A stretch of 64,000 bases of DNA from Pyrocephalus nanus (Eukaryota > Chordata > Aves > Passeriformes > Tyrannidae): contig CM076280.1 in the NCBI GenBank assembly GCA_038380795.1, forward strand, positions 2,901,501-2,965,500, written 5' to 3'. Under the pieces are notes generated by a model, which saw only the letters and a program-made list of their open reading frames with translations, was not told where the DNA came from and searched no databases. A program made the position numbers and the translations under genes. Below are positions 34,602-46,000 of the stretch, one piece after another. Position 1 is the stretch's first letter. Each line of letters opens with the position of its first letter.

Positions 34602-37172
34602 TTCTCTGGCTGAGTTTATAAACCCAGGAAATGGCACTTGGCAGATGCTGTGTGAGGGAAATGGTGTGTGATGAGACTGTGATGCAGGTGAGGGACACAC
34701 AGGCACCGGGCACTTCTGAATGGCAGCAGCCAGGGACATGATGGACAAAGCTCCAGAGGGACAAGAGGCCCAGATGCAGCTCAAAGAGGAGGAAAGTAAA
34801 AAATCCTGATGCCATCTGAGGACCACAAATCCAGTGACGGGGATAGTACAGAGTGATTCAGGTCCTGAGAGTATCTAAGGCTTAGTGAGCATGGACTGGG
34901 GTGCTAAGGAACTTAGAGTGCATTAGGGATTGTGCCTCTTCCTGGGAGGAAGGTTAATCCCTGAGCACCCTCCCGGACACAGAAACAGAGCCCTGGAGAA
35001 ATTCACGGGAAGGCCTGGAAATCCCTCCGGCTCCAAAATACAGCACATCCCAGGGGAGCAGAAGGCAATGAATTCTGACAAGCCACTTTCTCTCTCACGG
35101 GTGTGTTTGACTGAATTGCCAGAGGGAACAGCTCTGGCTTGAACTCCCAGCTGCAATTTCCCCCTTATCTCTAATGCTGACAGTCACCTGCATGTTCATG
35201 TTCTGATAAATGTGGTAACTGCAGCCCCTCAGAGCAGAGGCAGAGAGAAACAGGCTGGGCAGCTCTGTCATTTGAGGCATTTCCTTCAGCCCTGGGATCT
35301 TTCAGCCTCCGTTCCTCAGTCCTCGCTCCCCACGTGGGGACATTCCCCCAGTGCCACCACCACAGTGGGATGGGACATGCCCTGTGTGTGACATCTCAGC
35401 AGTGTGACAGATGACAGAAATCACTTCTAGTGCCTTCTCACCCACTGCACAGCCAGTGGCCTGGTCTCCCTTTTGGCACCACTGGTGCCCGGGGTACCCG
35501 GTGGCCAGAAAGCTGGTCGTTATTCCTCACCCTGGAACCATTCCACGTGGGCACTGTCCTGGCTTTAAATCAGTCATAGGGTACAAAACCAAACTCCCTG
35601 GAGAGCCCCAGCTACGATGGATTACTTTTACCTGTCGCCCTCTCCCTCTCTCCCACAGGGTGTGTGATGGACAGAGCCGGAGCACGAGCCGTGCAGGTTT
35701 GAGGTGAAATCCCCCAGTCCTGCTGGGCCCTGCTCTGTCCCTGTTCCCTCATCACCGGGCTGTCCTTGGGGCTGGCCCAGCAGACCCTGGTGTTGCCAGC
35801 CCCCAGTGCCACGGCTGGTTCTGACATGCCACATCCGCAGCCTCTCCATCCGCGCTGGGCACCGGGAACTCGTGCCTGTGCCCCACGGTGACAACTCTGC
35901 CATCACACCCTCCCAGCCCCGGGTCCTGCCACCGTCACACCTGGGGTTTGTAACACCAGGGGTTTGTAACCGAGCCAAAACACGAGCTCCGAGCGGGATT
36001 CCCGGGAGCCTCTCAGTAACGCACCCTGGCGCTGCTCGGGGGTTCCCCGGGGCTGTGAACACAGCAGAGCTGGGGATTAGCTCCAAAGCACCCTCCTGCC
36101 AGCCGAGGCTCACTGCCCAGCCCTCGACACTGCTTCTCAGCCGAGGAACAGCGCAGTTGACAGAAATGATAGAAGGCTCTCAAATCCTGACTGGCAGGGG
36201 AGGAGATGAATAATGGCTGGATTTATTATTTTGTTCTAAAGGCAGGCGGGCACGCAGCAAAACCAGCAGATGTCAGGTTCAATGCCCACAAAGGGAGGCG
36301 TTTTCTTTGCGCCAGGTGCAGCAAAACTGTGTGGGATTCATTATTTCAGGCTTTGTGGGCTTTACCCGGGCTCAAAAGCCAACCAGACAAGACCACGAAA
36401 GAGAAATCCATTGAGATCTCCGAGCACAAAGGCACATTGTTGGCTCTGGCCGTGCCTGAGCCATGAGTCACCAGAGGCGGGGAAATGTCTCTGCCCGCTT
36501 GCCTGGTCTTTATCCTCAGCCCCGGGCAGCGAGGGCTGGAGCGGGTGGTGCATCAGGGACCTATCGCTTCGGGGAGTACAGCAGGTCATGTGTGAACCTC
36601 ACATCACCCGGGTGTTATTTAAGGTGAAAGGCGAAGAGCTGCCTCCTTCCCCTGAGCTCTGCGGTGCAGCAGAGCAGCTCCTCGGGGCACACGGTACAGC
36701 TGGGCATAACGTGGGCAGCTTTGGCAATTAAAAAAAAAAAAAAAATCTATTTTTAGTAGTATAATTCCCAGGTAGCGTTTGAAGAGGGTGCAATTGCTCT
36801 GTTGTGGCTTGGGAGTGCAAAGGTAGGAGCCTTATCAGGAGCTTCGCGTAAACACACCTGTGTTTTGGGCAGCCCGGCTGCAGTGGGTGCATCACCCACA
36901 CCGGGCATGCCGGGGTGCGGCTCCACAGCTCCCAGCCAGGCCAGAACCTCCCCAAAACCTGGCCAAAGATTATTTATGTCACCGTGTGTCACGTCCCTCG
37001 TGCCTCCCAGGGTGAGGATTTCAGCCCAGTGCGCTGTGGGAAGTCCTGCACTGACCCGCGATCGTTTCCTGATTGCACAGAGTTCCCAAAGACACCTGTA
37101 GGTGGCTGATAACAGGCACTGACTGGAAATAGCGCGACGGCGGCACTTTTGTACTCAACAAGAGGCTGTTGA

Positions 37173-37335
37173 GTCACAGAATAGCTGGGGTTGGAAGGGA
37201 CCTCTGGAGATAATCCAGTCCAATTCCCTGCCAAGGCAGGGTCACCCAGAGCCAGTGACACAGGAACGTGCCCAGGTGCGTTTGGAATGTCTCCAAGAGA
37301 AGGAGACTCCACGACCTCCCTGGGCAGCCTGAAGA
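37173..37335 (-). mobile_element. CR1 LINE 3' fragment upstream of TPRN
   Basis: Begins tcacagaatagctggggttgg then aagggacctctggagataat, and runs through 'cacgacctccctgggcagcc'. It is 5' truncated. Its 3' end points away from TPRN, about 300 bases from the edge of the CpG island. Confidence 0.85.
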
Positions 37336-37639
37336 GCGAAGCCGGTGGGAAAAAATGCTTTCCCTGCTTTGCTGCCATGTGCCGTGGAAAGCCCCCCTTG
37401 TCTCCATCAGGGCTCTCCCTAAAACACTCGTGTGACGGGATGGGTGGGATGGACACTGCTCTGGCTCCCTGCCCACCACGGCCGCTCCCGCCCAGGCACC
37501 TGCCCGGACCATGGCCAAGATCCCGTGAGTGACCCCGCAGGGCGACTTTCACTCCTGTCCTCCGCTGACCAGTCCGGGATGGGGGAAAGGGCAGATCTGT
37601 GTGTTCAGGATTCTTTGTGTCGGTCACCGTGGCCCATGC

Positions 37640-38620
37640 GAGGCTGAGACCCCGCGGGCCGGGGGCTGCTGAGGGCGAGGGGAGGGCGGTGCAGGCAGCG
37701 GTCCCAGCCGCGGGGCTGCTCCCCTGGGTGAGTCCCGCCCCGAGCGGGGCCGGGCGGGGCGGAGCGCTGGGAGCGGCCCGGGCCGGCCGGGAGGGGGGCG
37801 GCCCGGCCCGGGGGCGGTGCCGCGGGGCCGGCCCGGCGCGGCGGGGCCCGGCCCGCAGAGCTCCAGCGCCGCCGCCATGAGCAGCGCGGAGCCGCCGCTC
37901 GGCGCCGGGCCGCGGGCTCAGCCCGCCTGGCAGCGGGAGATCCTGGAGCGCAAGCGGGCCAAGCTGGCGGGGGCGGGCGGCGAGCCCGAGCCGCCCGCCG
38001 GGGAGCGGCTGGTGGTGGCCGAGAGCCTGGGCCCGCTCCGCGAGAACCCCTTCATGCGGCTGGAGAGCGAGCGCCGCCGGCTGCGGCAGGGGCGGCCCGG
38101 GCCCGGCGCCGCCGCGGCGCGGCCGCTGCAGCAGCTGCTGGAGCTGTACAGCGCCGTGCCAGGGATCCGCACCATCCGCGCCGACAACATCCTCATCATC
38201 GAGTCCCGCACCGACCCCGCCGCCTGCTTCGCCGCGGGGGACGCGCCGCCCGCCCGCCGCCGGGACCCGGCCGGCCCCGACCCGCTGCGGGAGCTGCTGG
38301 CCCGGCGCGGGGCCGCGCTCGCCGAGATCCGCGCAGACCAGGTCGTCATCTACGAGACGGGCGAGCCGCCGGAGCCGCCCGAGGCGGCCGAGCCGGGCAC
38401 CGTCAGCCGCCTCCTGGAGAAGTTCGGGCAGCGCCCGCGGGGCCGCCGCCGCCGCGGGGGGGACGCGCTGAGCGGGACCGGGACCGGCGGGGCCGCGGCT
38501 CCTCCGCAGGTGGGACCGGGCGCTGCCCGGGCCGCGGGGCCCGGCTCCCCCCGCGTCCCCGCGCCCCTCCACAGGGGTCCCGGCTCCCCCCGGGCCCCGG
38601 CGCCAAAGGCGGCACCGGCA
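37640..38620 (+). promoter_or_regulatory. TPRN: CpG island promoter of TPRN
   Basis: From about 37640 the sequence turns very GC- and CpG-rich, with repeated gggcgg/ccgccc Sp-type boxes at 37740-37860 and no TATA box. The island continues through the first third of TPRN exon 1. Transcription should start shortly before the ATG at 37877; the exact start is not visible. Confidence 0.8.
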
Positions 38621-40072
38621 TCCCCGCCCGCGGTCCGCGCCGCTCCGCAGCCGGCGGCCCCCCGGGCTGCCACCCCCCCGGCGGTGCCGGCCGCCCCCCA
38701 GCCCGCTGTCCTGCAGCCGGTGTCCCCCCGGGCTGCCACCCCCCAGCCCACGGCACCGTCCCGGGCTGTCACCCCCCAGCCGCTGCCGGCTCCCCCGCGG
38801 GCTGTCACCCCCGAGCCCGCGGCACCTCCCCGGGCTGTCACCCCCCAGCCCGTGTCCCCCCAGGCAGCCCCGGCTCCCCCCCGGGCTGTCACCCCGCAGC
38901 CCACGACCGCCGCCCGGGCTGTCGCCCCGCAGCCCGCGGTTTCCTCCCGGGCCGTCACCCCCGAGCCCGCAGCCCCCCAGCCCACCCCGGCTGCCCCCAG
39001 GGCCGCAGCCCCCCAGGCGGCCCCCGCCGCCCCCAAGGCTGCAGCCCCCCAGGCCAACTGCTTCCTCCACAAGATCAGCTCCAACTCGTTCACCGTCACC
39101 CCCCGGGGGCAGCCCCCCAGCGCCCGCGTCCCCGAGCCCGGAGCTGTCCCCGCGGGCCGCCCCGCGCCGCCCCAGGGGCCGCCAGTGCCATCCGCCAGCC
39201 CTTCCCATGCCAGAGCCAACGCCAGGAGGCCAAAGCCAGAGGAGGCCGAGGCGCCCGTGTCGCCCCTGCCCAGTGCCAGTCTGGCCCCCAGTGCCACCGG
39301 CGCCACTCAGCCGCTCTCCGCCTCAGCCCCCCGGGCCGGGGGCTCCTTCGAGATCCACCCGGCCCCCAAGCCCGACTTGGCGGCCATCCCAGCCCACGAC
39401 CTGCAGGCTCAGGCTCTGGCCAAGCTGCGCCTGAATTCACGCAATTCCTTCCTGTTCGTGCCCCGCCGGGAGGGCGGCCCGGCTCGGCCCCCGGCCCACG
39501 TTGCCCGGCCGGGGCCACCGCCACCGCCCTCGGAGGAGAAGGCAGCGAAGGAGCCCCCGAGGGCTCCCGCCCCGGAGCAGGAGGAGCCCGTGGCTGCCCC
39601 ACCGGCGCCTCTGGACCCGCTGGTACCTGTGACTTACATCGATGACATTGTGGAGCCGGACAGCGGGGAGGTTTCTCCCAGGGCCGGCTCGACTGCGAGG
39701 ACGGGGAGCTTGGATCAGCCCGGGGGAGCTGGCCCTGACCTGGAGATGGAGTTCTCCTCCGTGCCCCTCTACAGACCCCACTCCGCCCCCCACCAGAGGG
39801 GAGGCAGCACCTTCACTGTCGTGCCCAAAAGGAAGCCCGTTGCCTCGGGGCTGCAGACTCTCGCTGATGCCAGCGGAAAGCCGCAGCGGGAGGAAGAGGA
39901 TGAGGAGGAGGAGAGCAAAGGAAGAGGCAAAGCCATGGAGAACGCTGATGGGCCCCAGGTGGGGATACCCCATAAAAAGCGCTACCCCTCGGTGAACGAG
40001 ATCGAAGTGATCGGAGGGTACCTGTCCCTGGAGAGGTCCTGCATGAGCAAGACGGGCTCCCGCCGCAAGAAG
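37877..40072 (+). CDS. TPRN: TPRN exon 1 (732 codons)
   Basis: A single large GC-rich exon from ATG to donor gtacta, phase 0, ending SRRKK. It carries all the N-terminal and central taperin islands and the RAVTPQP repeat block. The same DNA is also open on the minus strand for over 700 codons because of its composition; only the plus strand matches a known family. Confidence 0.97.
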
Positions 40073-43000
40073 GTACTAACTGCCTGGGGCACCTCTGTGC
40101 TGAACAGCCAGGCTGGACGTGGCTGCTTCTGGGCTGTCTTTCCATGAGGCTCTGGGTGGGAAGATGGGAAGTGTGTTTGGGAAGATGGGCTTGGTCCTTT
40201 TGGGAGCCAGAGGCTGCTCTCGGGGAGGGGGCAGTGGGTGCTGTTCCACAAAGCAGCTGAGGGTGGGATATGCCCTGTGATAACTGCAGGGCCTCTCCCA
40301 CCCCATCCCCTCTTGGAGATATGATAACAGAAAGTAAAATATTTCAGATATTTAGGAAATCAGGGTGAGCTGCATGGTTTGAACAGCTGTGGGCTTTCCC
40401 TCCAGCTCTGCTGGCTGTGTCTGTGGGTGCTGGACATGTGGTCACTTGGGCAGCGTGGCATTGGCCGCCTCCCCGCATTAGTGATCTATTGATAGAGGCT
40501 CAAGAATTAGGTCTCGATTAGGCAGAAAGAGATCAGCAAGAACTTAACTCCCCTTGATAGGATTAAACCACCTGCGCATTCTGGATGTGCAGCTACAGCT
40601 CTGAAGATCCGCGAGATGTCGATTGCTCCAAGTGCCTTTGGAGTGAATGCCAGATTTTCTCACTGCTTGGGATCTAACTTAGATCCTTGTGAGCCCTACA
40701 TTGAGAATTAATCTTTGTAGGGCTTGGTGAAACGCAGCTGGATGTGATAAGAGGAGGAGTGGGTGTGTTGTTGGGCTCTGAAAGCAGCACACTGAGGTGA
40801 CAGATCCCAACTTCTAAGCTGCAATGTGACATGTTTTCCCATAGAAGGAAGAGTTGTTTGACATTCCCGTTACCTAAATCCAACTGGATTGCTGATGGAC
40901 TGAATCCACACGGGTGCCTGAGGTGCTGAGCATTATAATTTGAGGAAATCCCTTGAGCAGGATGCATCTCATTTGAAGGGAGACAGGGAGTGCTGCTTCC
41001 CTGGCTTAACGCTGTTAAATTCCTTCCTAAGCACATGCAGCCCGTGTTAATTTGATGGTGACTAATGCAGGGAGCAGGTCTGGAGCACGAGCACCTTGAG
41101 ATCCAGAATAAGCAAATGAGGAGTGATGATTCTGGCTCAGCGCTCCTGAAGTTTTATCTTGTTCTCCTACAGGGGAATGCTTGGAGTTCTTCTGACTGGA
41201 GTTGTTCTGTTTAAACACCTGCTGGCTTGAACCTGTTCCAGCTGTTTTCTTGGCTCTGCTCTGTTCAGTTTGGGGTGTTAAACACATTTACACCAAATCA
41301 GGTGTGTGCTATAAATGGTGAAAATATCAAGACAACATATTACAGTTATGGGAGCAGAAGATCCAGGGGAAACCTTGTGGGACAGCCACGCTTGGGTAAG
41401 CTCTGCTCCTGATGCAGCCGATTCCTCTGAGCAGGGAGTGCTGCAGGGGCACAAAGAACAGAGCCAAACCAATTAAATGGTGCACAATAGAAGCTGTCCT
41501 TAACATTACAAAATGAAGGGAGGGAGATGAGGACAAGGCCAGTGCAGTGACTGAGTTGTTTTTGAGTTGGTCAAACACCAGAACAGGAACCCAGAGAAGT
41601 CGTGGCACCTCCAACCTTGGAGCTGTCTGAAACTTGGCCTGGGGAAAGCCTTGAGCAACTGGCAGGTCAGACCTGCTTAAGGCAGGAGTTGGGACTAGAG
41701 ACTTTCCTAACCACATAACTAGAGATCTTTCCTAACCAAAAATATCATGGTATTGGTTAGGAGCTGTTTTGTCTGTCAGTGCTGGATTTGTGTGACATTG
41801 GGCAGGTCATGGAGCTTCTCTGCCCGTGTTCTTATCAGCTTAATGGCATTGACTGTCCCACTGGGCACATGAGGTGCTAAATACTGCAAAGTGCACACAC
41901 AGCTCTTAACAGCCTTCAGGGGGATGTCCTGCATGAGAACTTGGGTAAACATCTAGGTTTGGAGAGGAGAGATGTAACAGGCAGTTCCTGCCCTGCCTTT
42001 TAATATTGCAGAGCTCAGGGGACTGAAATAAATGATGACCCTCTAGAAACTAAGATCCAGCTTAAGGAGAAGTAGTAGAGACACAAGTTTCTGGGTAAAA
42101 TTAAATGTGGTGATGGAGTGGAATAAACACTCATTTTTTCAGTTCTCTTCCTGCTCGGAGTGGCAAGCCCAGGGTTTGACTCTGTAGACAGCGTTTAGAA
42201 GATGCTGATGCTGGAGCAAATGGAAAGATTTCTGTTTACTCTTGACCTAGAGGATGTTTGTGGCTTTTGCTCTGGGTAATAAGGCTGAGTGTTGATGCCT
42301 GAAAAGGAAGGAGCTCGTATTAGGATGCATTCCTTGGTCTCTTCCCAAGAGATCGCTGTGTGTCGCCAAGGCAACCAGCCAAAAACAAGGGTTCTGTTTT
42401 GTAGCTGTGCAGGAGTTTTCAGAAACTTGATTTTGGCCTGAATTGGGCAGAAGCAGAGGGATCCTGTGAGCTGAGAGCTCAGACCACAGTCCCCTTCTCT
42501 TTTGGGGCATCAAAATCAAACCTGATGCTGGTTTTAGTGAGCAACTACCTGTGTCTCTTGGGGTGAATGAGCCCACCTTGTGCTAAGCATCTTCCTTTCC
42601 AAACCCTGCCTTGGATTTGCTCAAGGGTCTTTAGTGATGCTCCTTGCTCAAGGAATTAGTGTTTAGAGAAACTTTGACAACTTGGAAAATGTCAGCGATT
42701 TGCTGGTGCCCAGCAGGGATCTGGGAGAGATAAAAGGCAGGTCTAGCACAGCCTGGACATGCTGTGGATCAGTGGGTGTCTCCATGTACAGCCAGGGCTA
42801 AGGATTTATTAGGAGGGAGGCAGCCCTGGCAGTTGGACCCTCTGTTCTGTGAGATGCAAATGGTGTTTTGCTTCAAATGTGGGAATTCAGCCTCTCTTTT
42901 CATGCCCATGTCTGGCCACTGAAAGCCTGAACTGTGGTATAGATCCCAGCAAAATGGAGCTGGTGAGGTCCATGTCCTCTGGCCCACTGCTTTTTGGGAG

Positions 43001-46000
43001 CAGGCTGGGAGCAGGTTCCAGCACTGCTCTGGGCTGCACAGAGGGAGCTCCAGCCCCTGCCCTGGGCTGCTGGCAGTCTGCAAGACTTGTGACTTCGCTG
43101 TGGCCTGAGGGGTGCTGCTGGTGTGCAAGACATTTCAGGAAAAACAGCTTTATTGCTCCTTCCAGACCTTCAAATATGTGAGGCAGCTGTTAGTTTTGGA
43201 GATGGAGCTGGATCTTGGTGAGGGGGAGAGAGTTGCTGTTCCTGTGTCAGGACAACAATTTCCCAGCTCTGTTGTGCAACTGGAGCTGCTGTGGTGGGGC
43301 AGGCAGTGCTCACCCAGGGCTCTGAAGGTCAGTGTGGGGCTGTGTGTGATGGGACACTGCGGGATCTGCAGCTGGATGGGCTGTGCCCATCCTGGGGATC
43401 AGGCTGCCTGTGTGGGCAGAGACCCAGAGCTGTTGTCCTTCTGCAGGGTTCAGGTGCCCTTGAGGACTCTTCAGCTGCTCTTGTGGCTGTTTTGAGGCCT
43501 CTCCAAGGTGTCCCAATGTTAGTTCAGATAAAGCAGTGGGGTTGTGACTCAGTGTGAGGACTCAGTGACCGCTTCCAGCTCTGAACGGATGTGCTGGGCA
43601 GCTGCTGGAGGAGCCTGGCTGAGCTCTCAGCTCCAGTGGTGAGGACAGGATACGAGCACAGGGGTGGAAGGAGACCTACTGACCTTTGTTCTAAAGCAGG
43701 AGTGGGGCAGAGGATGCAGAGCACTGCTGCTGGCCTCTGCTCAGGGCTCCTCTTTGTTATCGCAGAGAACTGAGAGCCTTTCAGCCCCATAGCCCTGGGA
43801 GGAAGGGGAGGCTTTGCTGCAGGATGTGGATCTTTGGGATCCCAGGGGATAAAATCTACCTCGGCTGAGCTGAAAAGAGTCAATGGTGGTTTGGTCACCT
43901 GCCAGAGTAGCGTACAGTAATGCTGTCAGTGAGATAGAAATCTGGGTTTCTGCAGAGCACGTGACTGGCATGTTGGAGCGAGGGCTTGGGAAGGACGGCA
44001 AAGCGCGGAGCCAGCCGGGCTCCTGAGGAGCAGCCACTGCCTTTAGGCTTGGTGCTCTCATCTCCTTGGGGGCTGGACTCTGCTGGGGAGCTCCTGTGAG
44101 TGCAGCACTTGCCCTGACTGTGCTCCTTCCACGTGTCTTGTCGCTCCTGCGGTTCATCCCAAGCCACGGCGTGTTTGTCCTCTCTGGGGAAAGTGACTTC
44201 TGGCCAGGCCACCCAAAGTCCTGTGAGTAACAGGACCTAGAGCCAACACTCATCAGGTTGTTGATGGTTTTGATGTGTGTTTCCTGTCACAGCTGGTGGT
44301 TTGCCATGTGCTGGCAGATGAGCCTGAGCCCTGTGGGAGCAGGGATTACAGGAACAGCGCTGGTGGGATCCAAACAGTTGGAGTCTAATGGTAAATTGTC
44401 TTCAAAGATGTTCAGCTGAACTTCAAAACGTTCCAGCCTATGTGGACTTCAGCAAGGTCCGTTTCTTAATGTTTTGAGCTGCATAATGCCTGAATGTGGC
44501 TTCCAAGTTCCCACTTAAATGTCTGTTAAAAAATTATTCTTAATATCCCTCAGTTTTCATGGTGGGCAGGATTGGGCAGCAGCTTTGTTGGTCTAACCAG
44601 CTGAACTTCTTGCTGTGCAGTTCTCCATCAGCTCAGTTCTGTTGGAGATGGTCTCCTGTGAGAACCAGCTGTAGGCTCAGCATGCTGGCAGGGATGAACA
44701 CCTCCAGCTATTGCCCAGACCTGTTTGGAGCAAGTCTGCACAGTGGGGAGTCTAAACATCAGTGGCTGCCTGAAGTATTTTTTTTTTTTTTTTGCAATGT
44801 ATAACATAATTAAATTAACCATAACACAAGTAAATTAATGTGGTGGTAGAAGCAAAAATCTCACTGCAAGAATTCCTTAGATTAATTACGTCCCCTCTGT
44901 GTTTTGGAAGGATCAGAGCAGAGATTTGTGTTTTTCAGCTCTCAGAGGGCTTGTTCTTGTTCTGTTTTCTGTCTCTGTCTGTGCTCTGCTGGGGCAGGTC
45001 CATCTGCCACATTTAAGGAGGGGCTGTGGCAGTATCTGACATGGATGTATTGCATTTTTGGTAGATGAGGTCAGCAGTGATAAGTCATGCTCAGGAAATA
45101 AGGTCTTGGATGAGGAGGCACAGTCCCTCCTCCCCTGCAGGGCCGATCTCCATTAGCTGTCAGATGTCAGCAGGCTCTAACTCTGCTGGTTTTTACCCTG
45201 TGATGTTGATAGCTGAAGACTCTAGAAATCAGAATTTGCTGTGGTTTTATCTTCTAAACCACTTCACAAGCTGCACCCAAGGCTGATGATGGGGCAGTAG
45301 GGGTTTTTTTTGGTTTCTCCCCTGCCTGCCAGCTGCTTGAAGTGCTGGTGCTTTGTTGTACGAAACCCTGGCAGAGCAGATGAGTCAGATTTATCTCATC
45401 TCTGTAGTGGGAAACTTTCTGTGACTGAGGTTCTCCATGGCCTCACCACTCCCATGCTGCGCCTCGTGCTGCAGCAACAGCCTGAGCTGCTCCAGATTCC
45501 CCTGGTTTTCTTCTTCCCAATCCCTGTTGCTGTCAGCAGTGAGGGGAACAGGACAGAAAAGCTAAAATAGAAACTCTTAGGCAAATTAGAGGCAAGCCTG
45601 GCTTTGAAGCTGGTTAGGATGTGCCCAGGGCTCAGCCTGCCCCAGAGCTCGAGAGGAGATTTGAAATACTTTGTGCTCTGAAGTCTAATCACAAGGATTA
45701 CAGTTAACCTTATCTTAATCAGTTTCCTTAATCTGTGGACCAGATTGGAGACAGTTTATAATTTCCCTCTATCTCAAGGATTCATCTTGGCTTGGTTTGG
45801 GGTTTTCCTGCCCACTCTGGTTTTTTCCAGGACGTGGTCATGGTGTTCCTGAGAGGAGCAGAGGAAGGACACGCTCAGCCTGCTGGGGCAGGAGCCCTGC
45901 TGGTCTGTCTTACATGTGGGGAAGAGTAGAAAAAGTTGAAATGTTCAGTTTCTTGGTTCAATGGCAGCAAAGGAACTCTCTGTAAGAGCTGCTGCAGCAA

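Larger units (their letters stand above)
30131..37172. other. Intergenic region between NSMF and TPRN
   Basis: About 7 kb, mixed GC content. Long open frames on both strands around 30.1-31.9 kb come from GC-rich low-complexity sequence and show no family resemblance. Small tandem repeats are at 31621-31656 (18 bp, two copies), 33291-33390 (20 bp, five copies), 34378-34398 (CTG)7 and 34566-34601 (GTTT)n, with an A run at 36729-36744. From about 35.9 to 36.7 kb CpG dinucleotides become frequent, ahead of the TPRN promoter. TMEM203, the human neighbour of TPRN, was looked for by protein and not seen. Confidence 0.7.

Noticed and set aside
37817..37876. A 20-residue N-terminal extension of TPRN.
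   Set aside because: The upstream codon at 37817 is GTG, not ATG. The first ATG, with a good Kozak context and matching the family, is at 37877.
36989..39208. A 739-codon open frame antisense to TPRN exon 1, rich in Gly, Arg and Ala.
   Set aside because: It mirrors the GC-rich, stop-poor composition of TPRN exon 1, shows only low-complexity protein, and its right part is interrupted by no splice logic. TPRN on the plus strand explains the sequence.
43741..44253. A 170-codon minus-strand open frame in TPRN intron 1.
   Set aside because: No family resemblance, no conserved motif, no splice or promoter signal, and within the length range expected by chance in GC-rich DNA.
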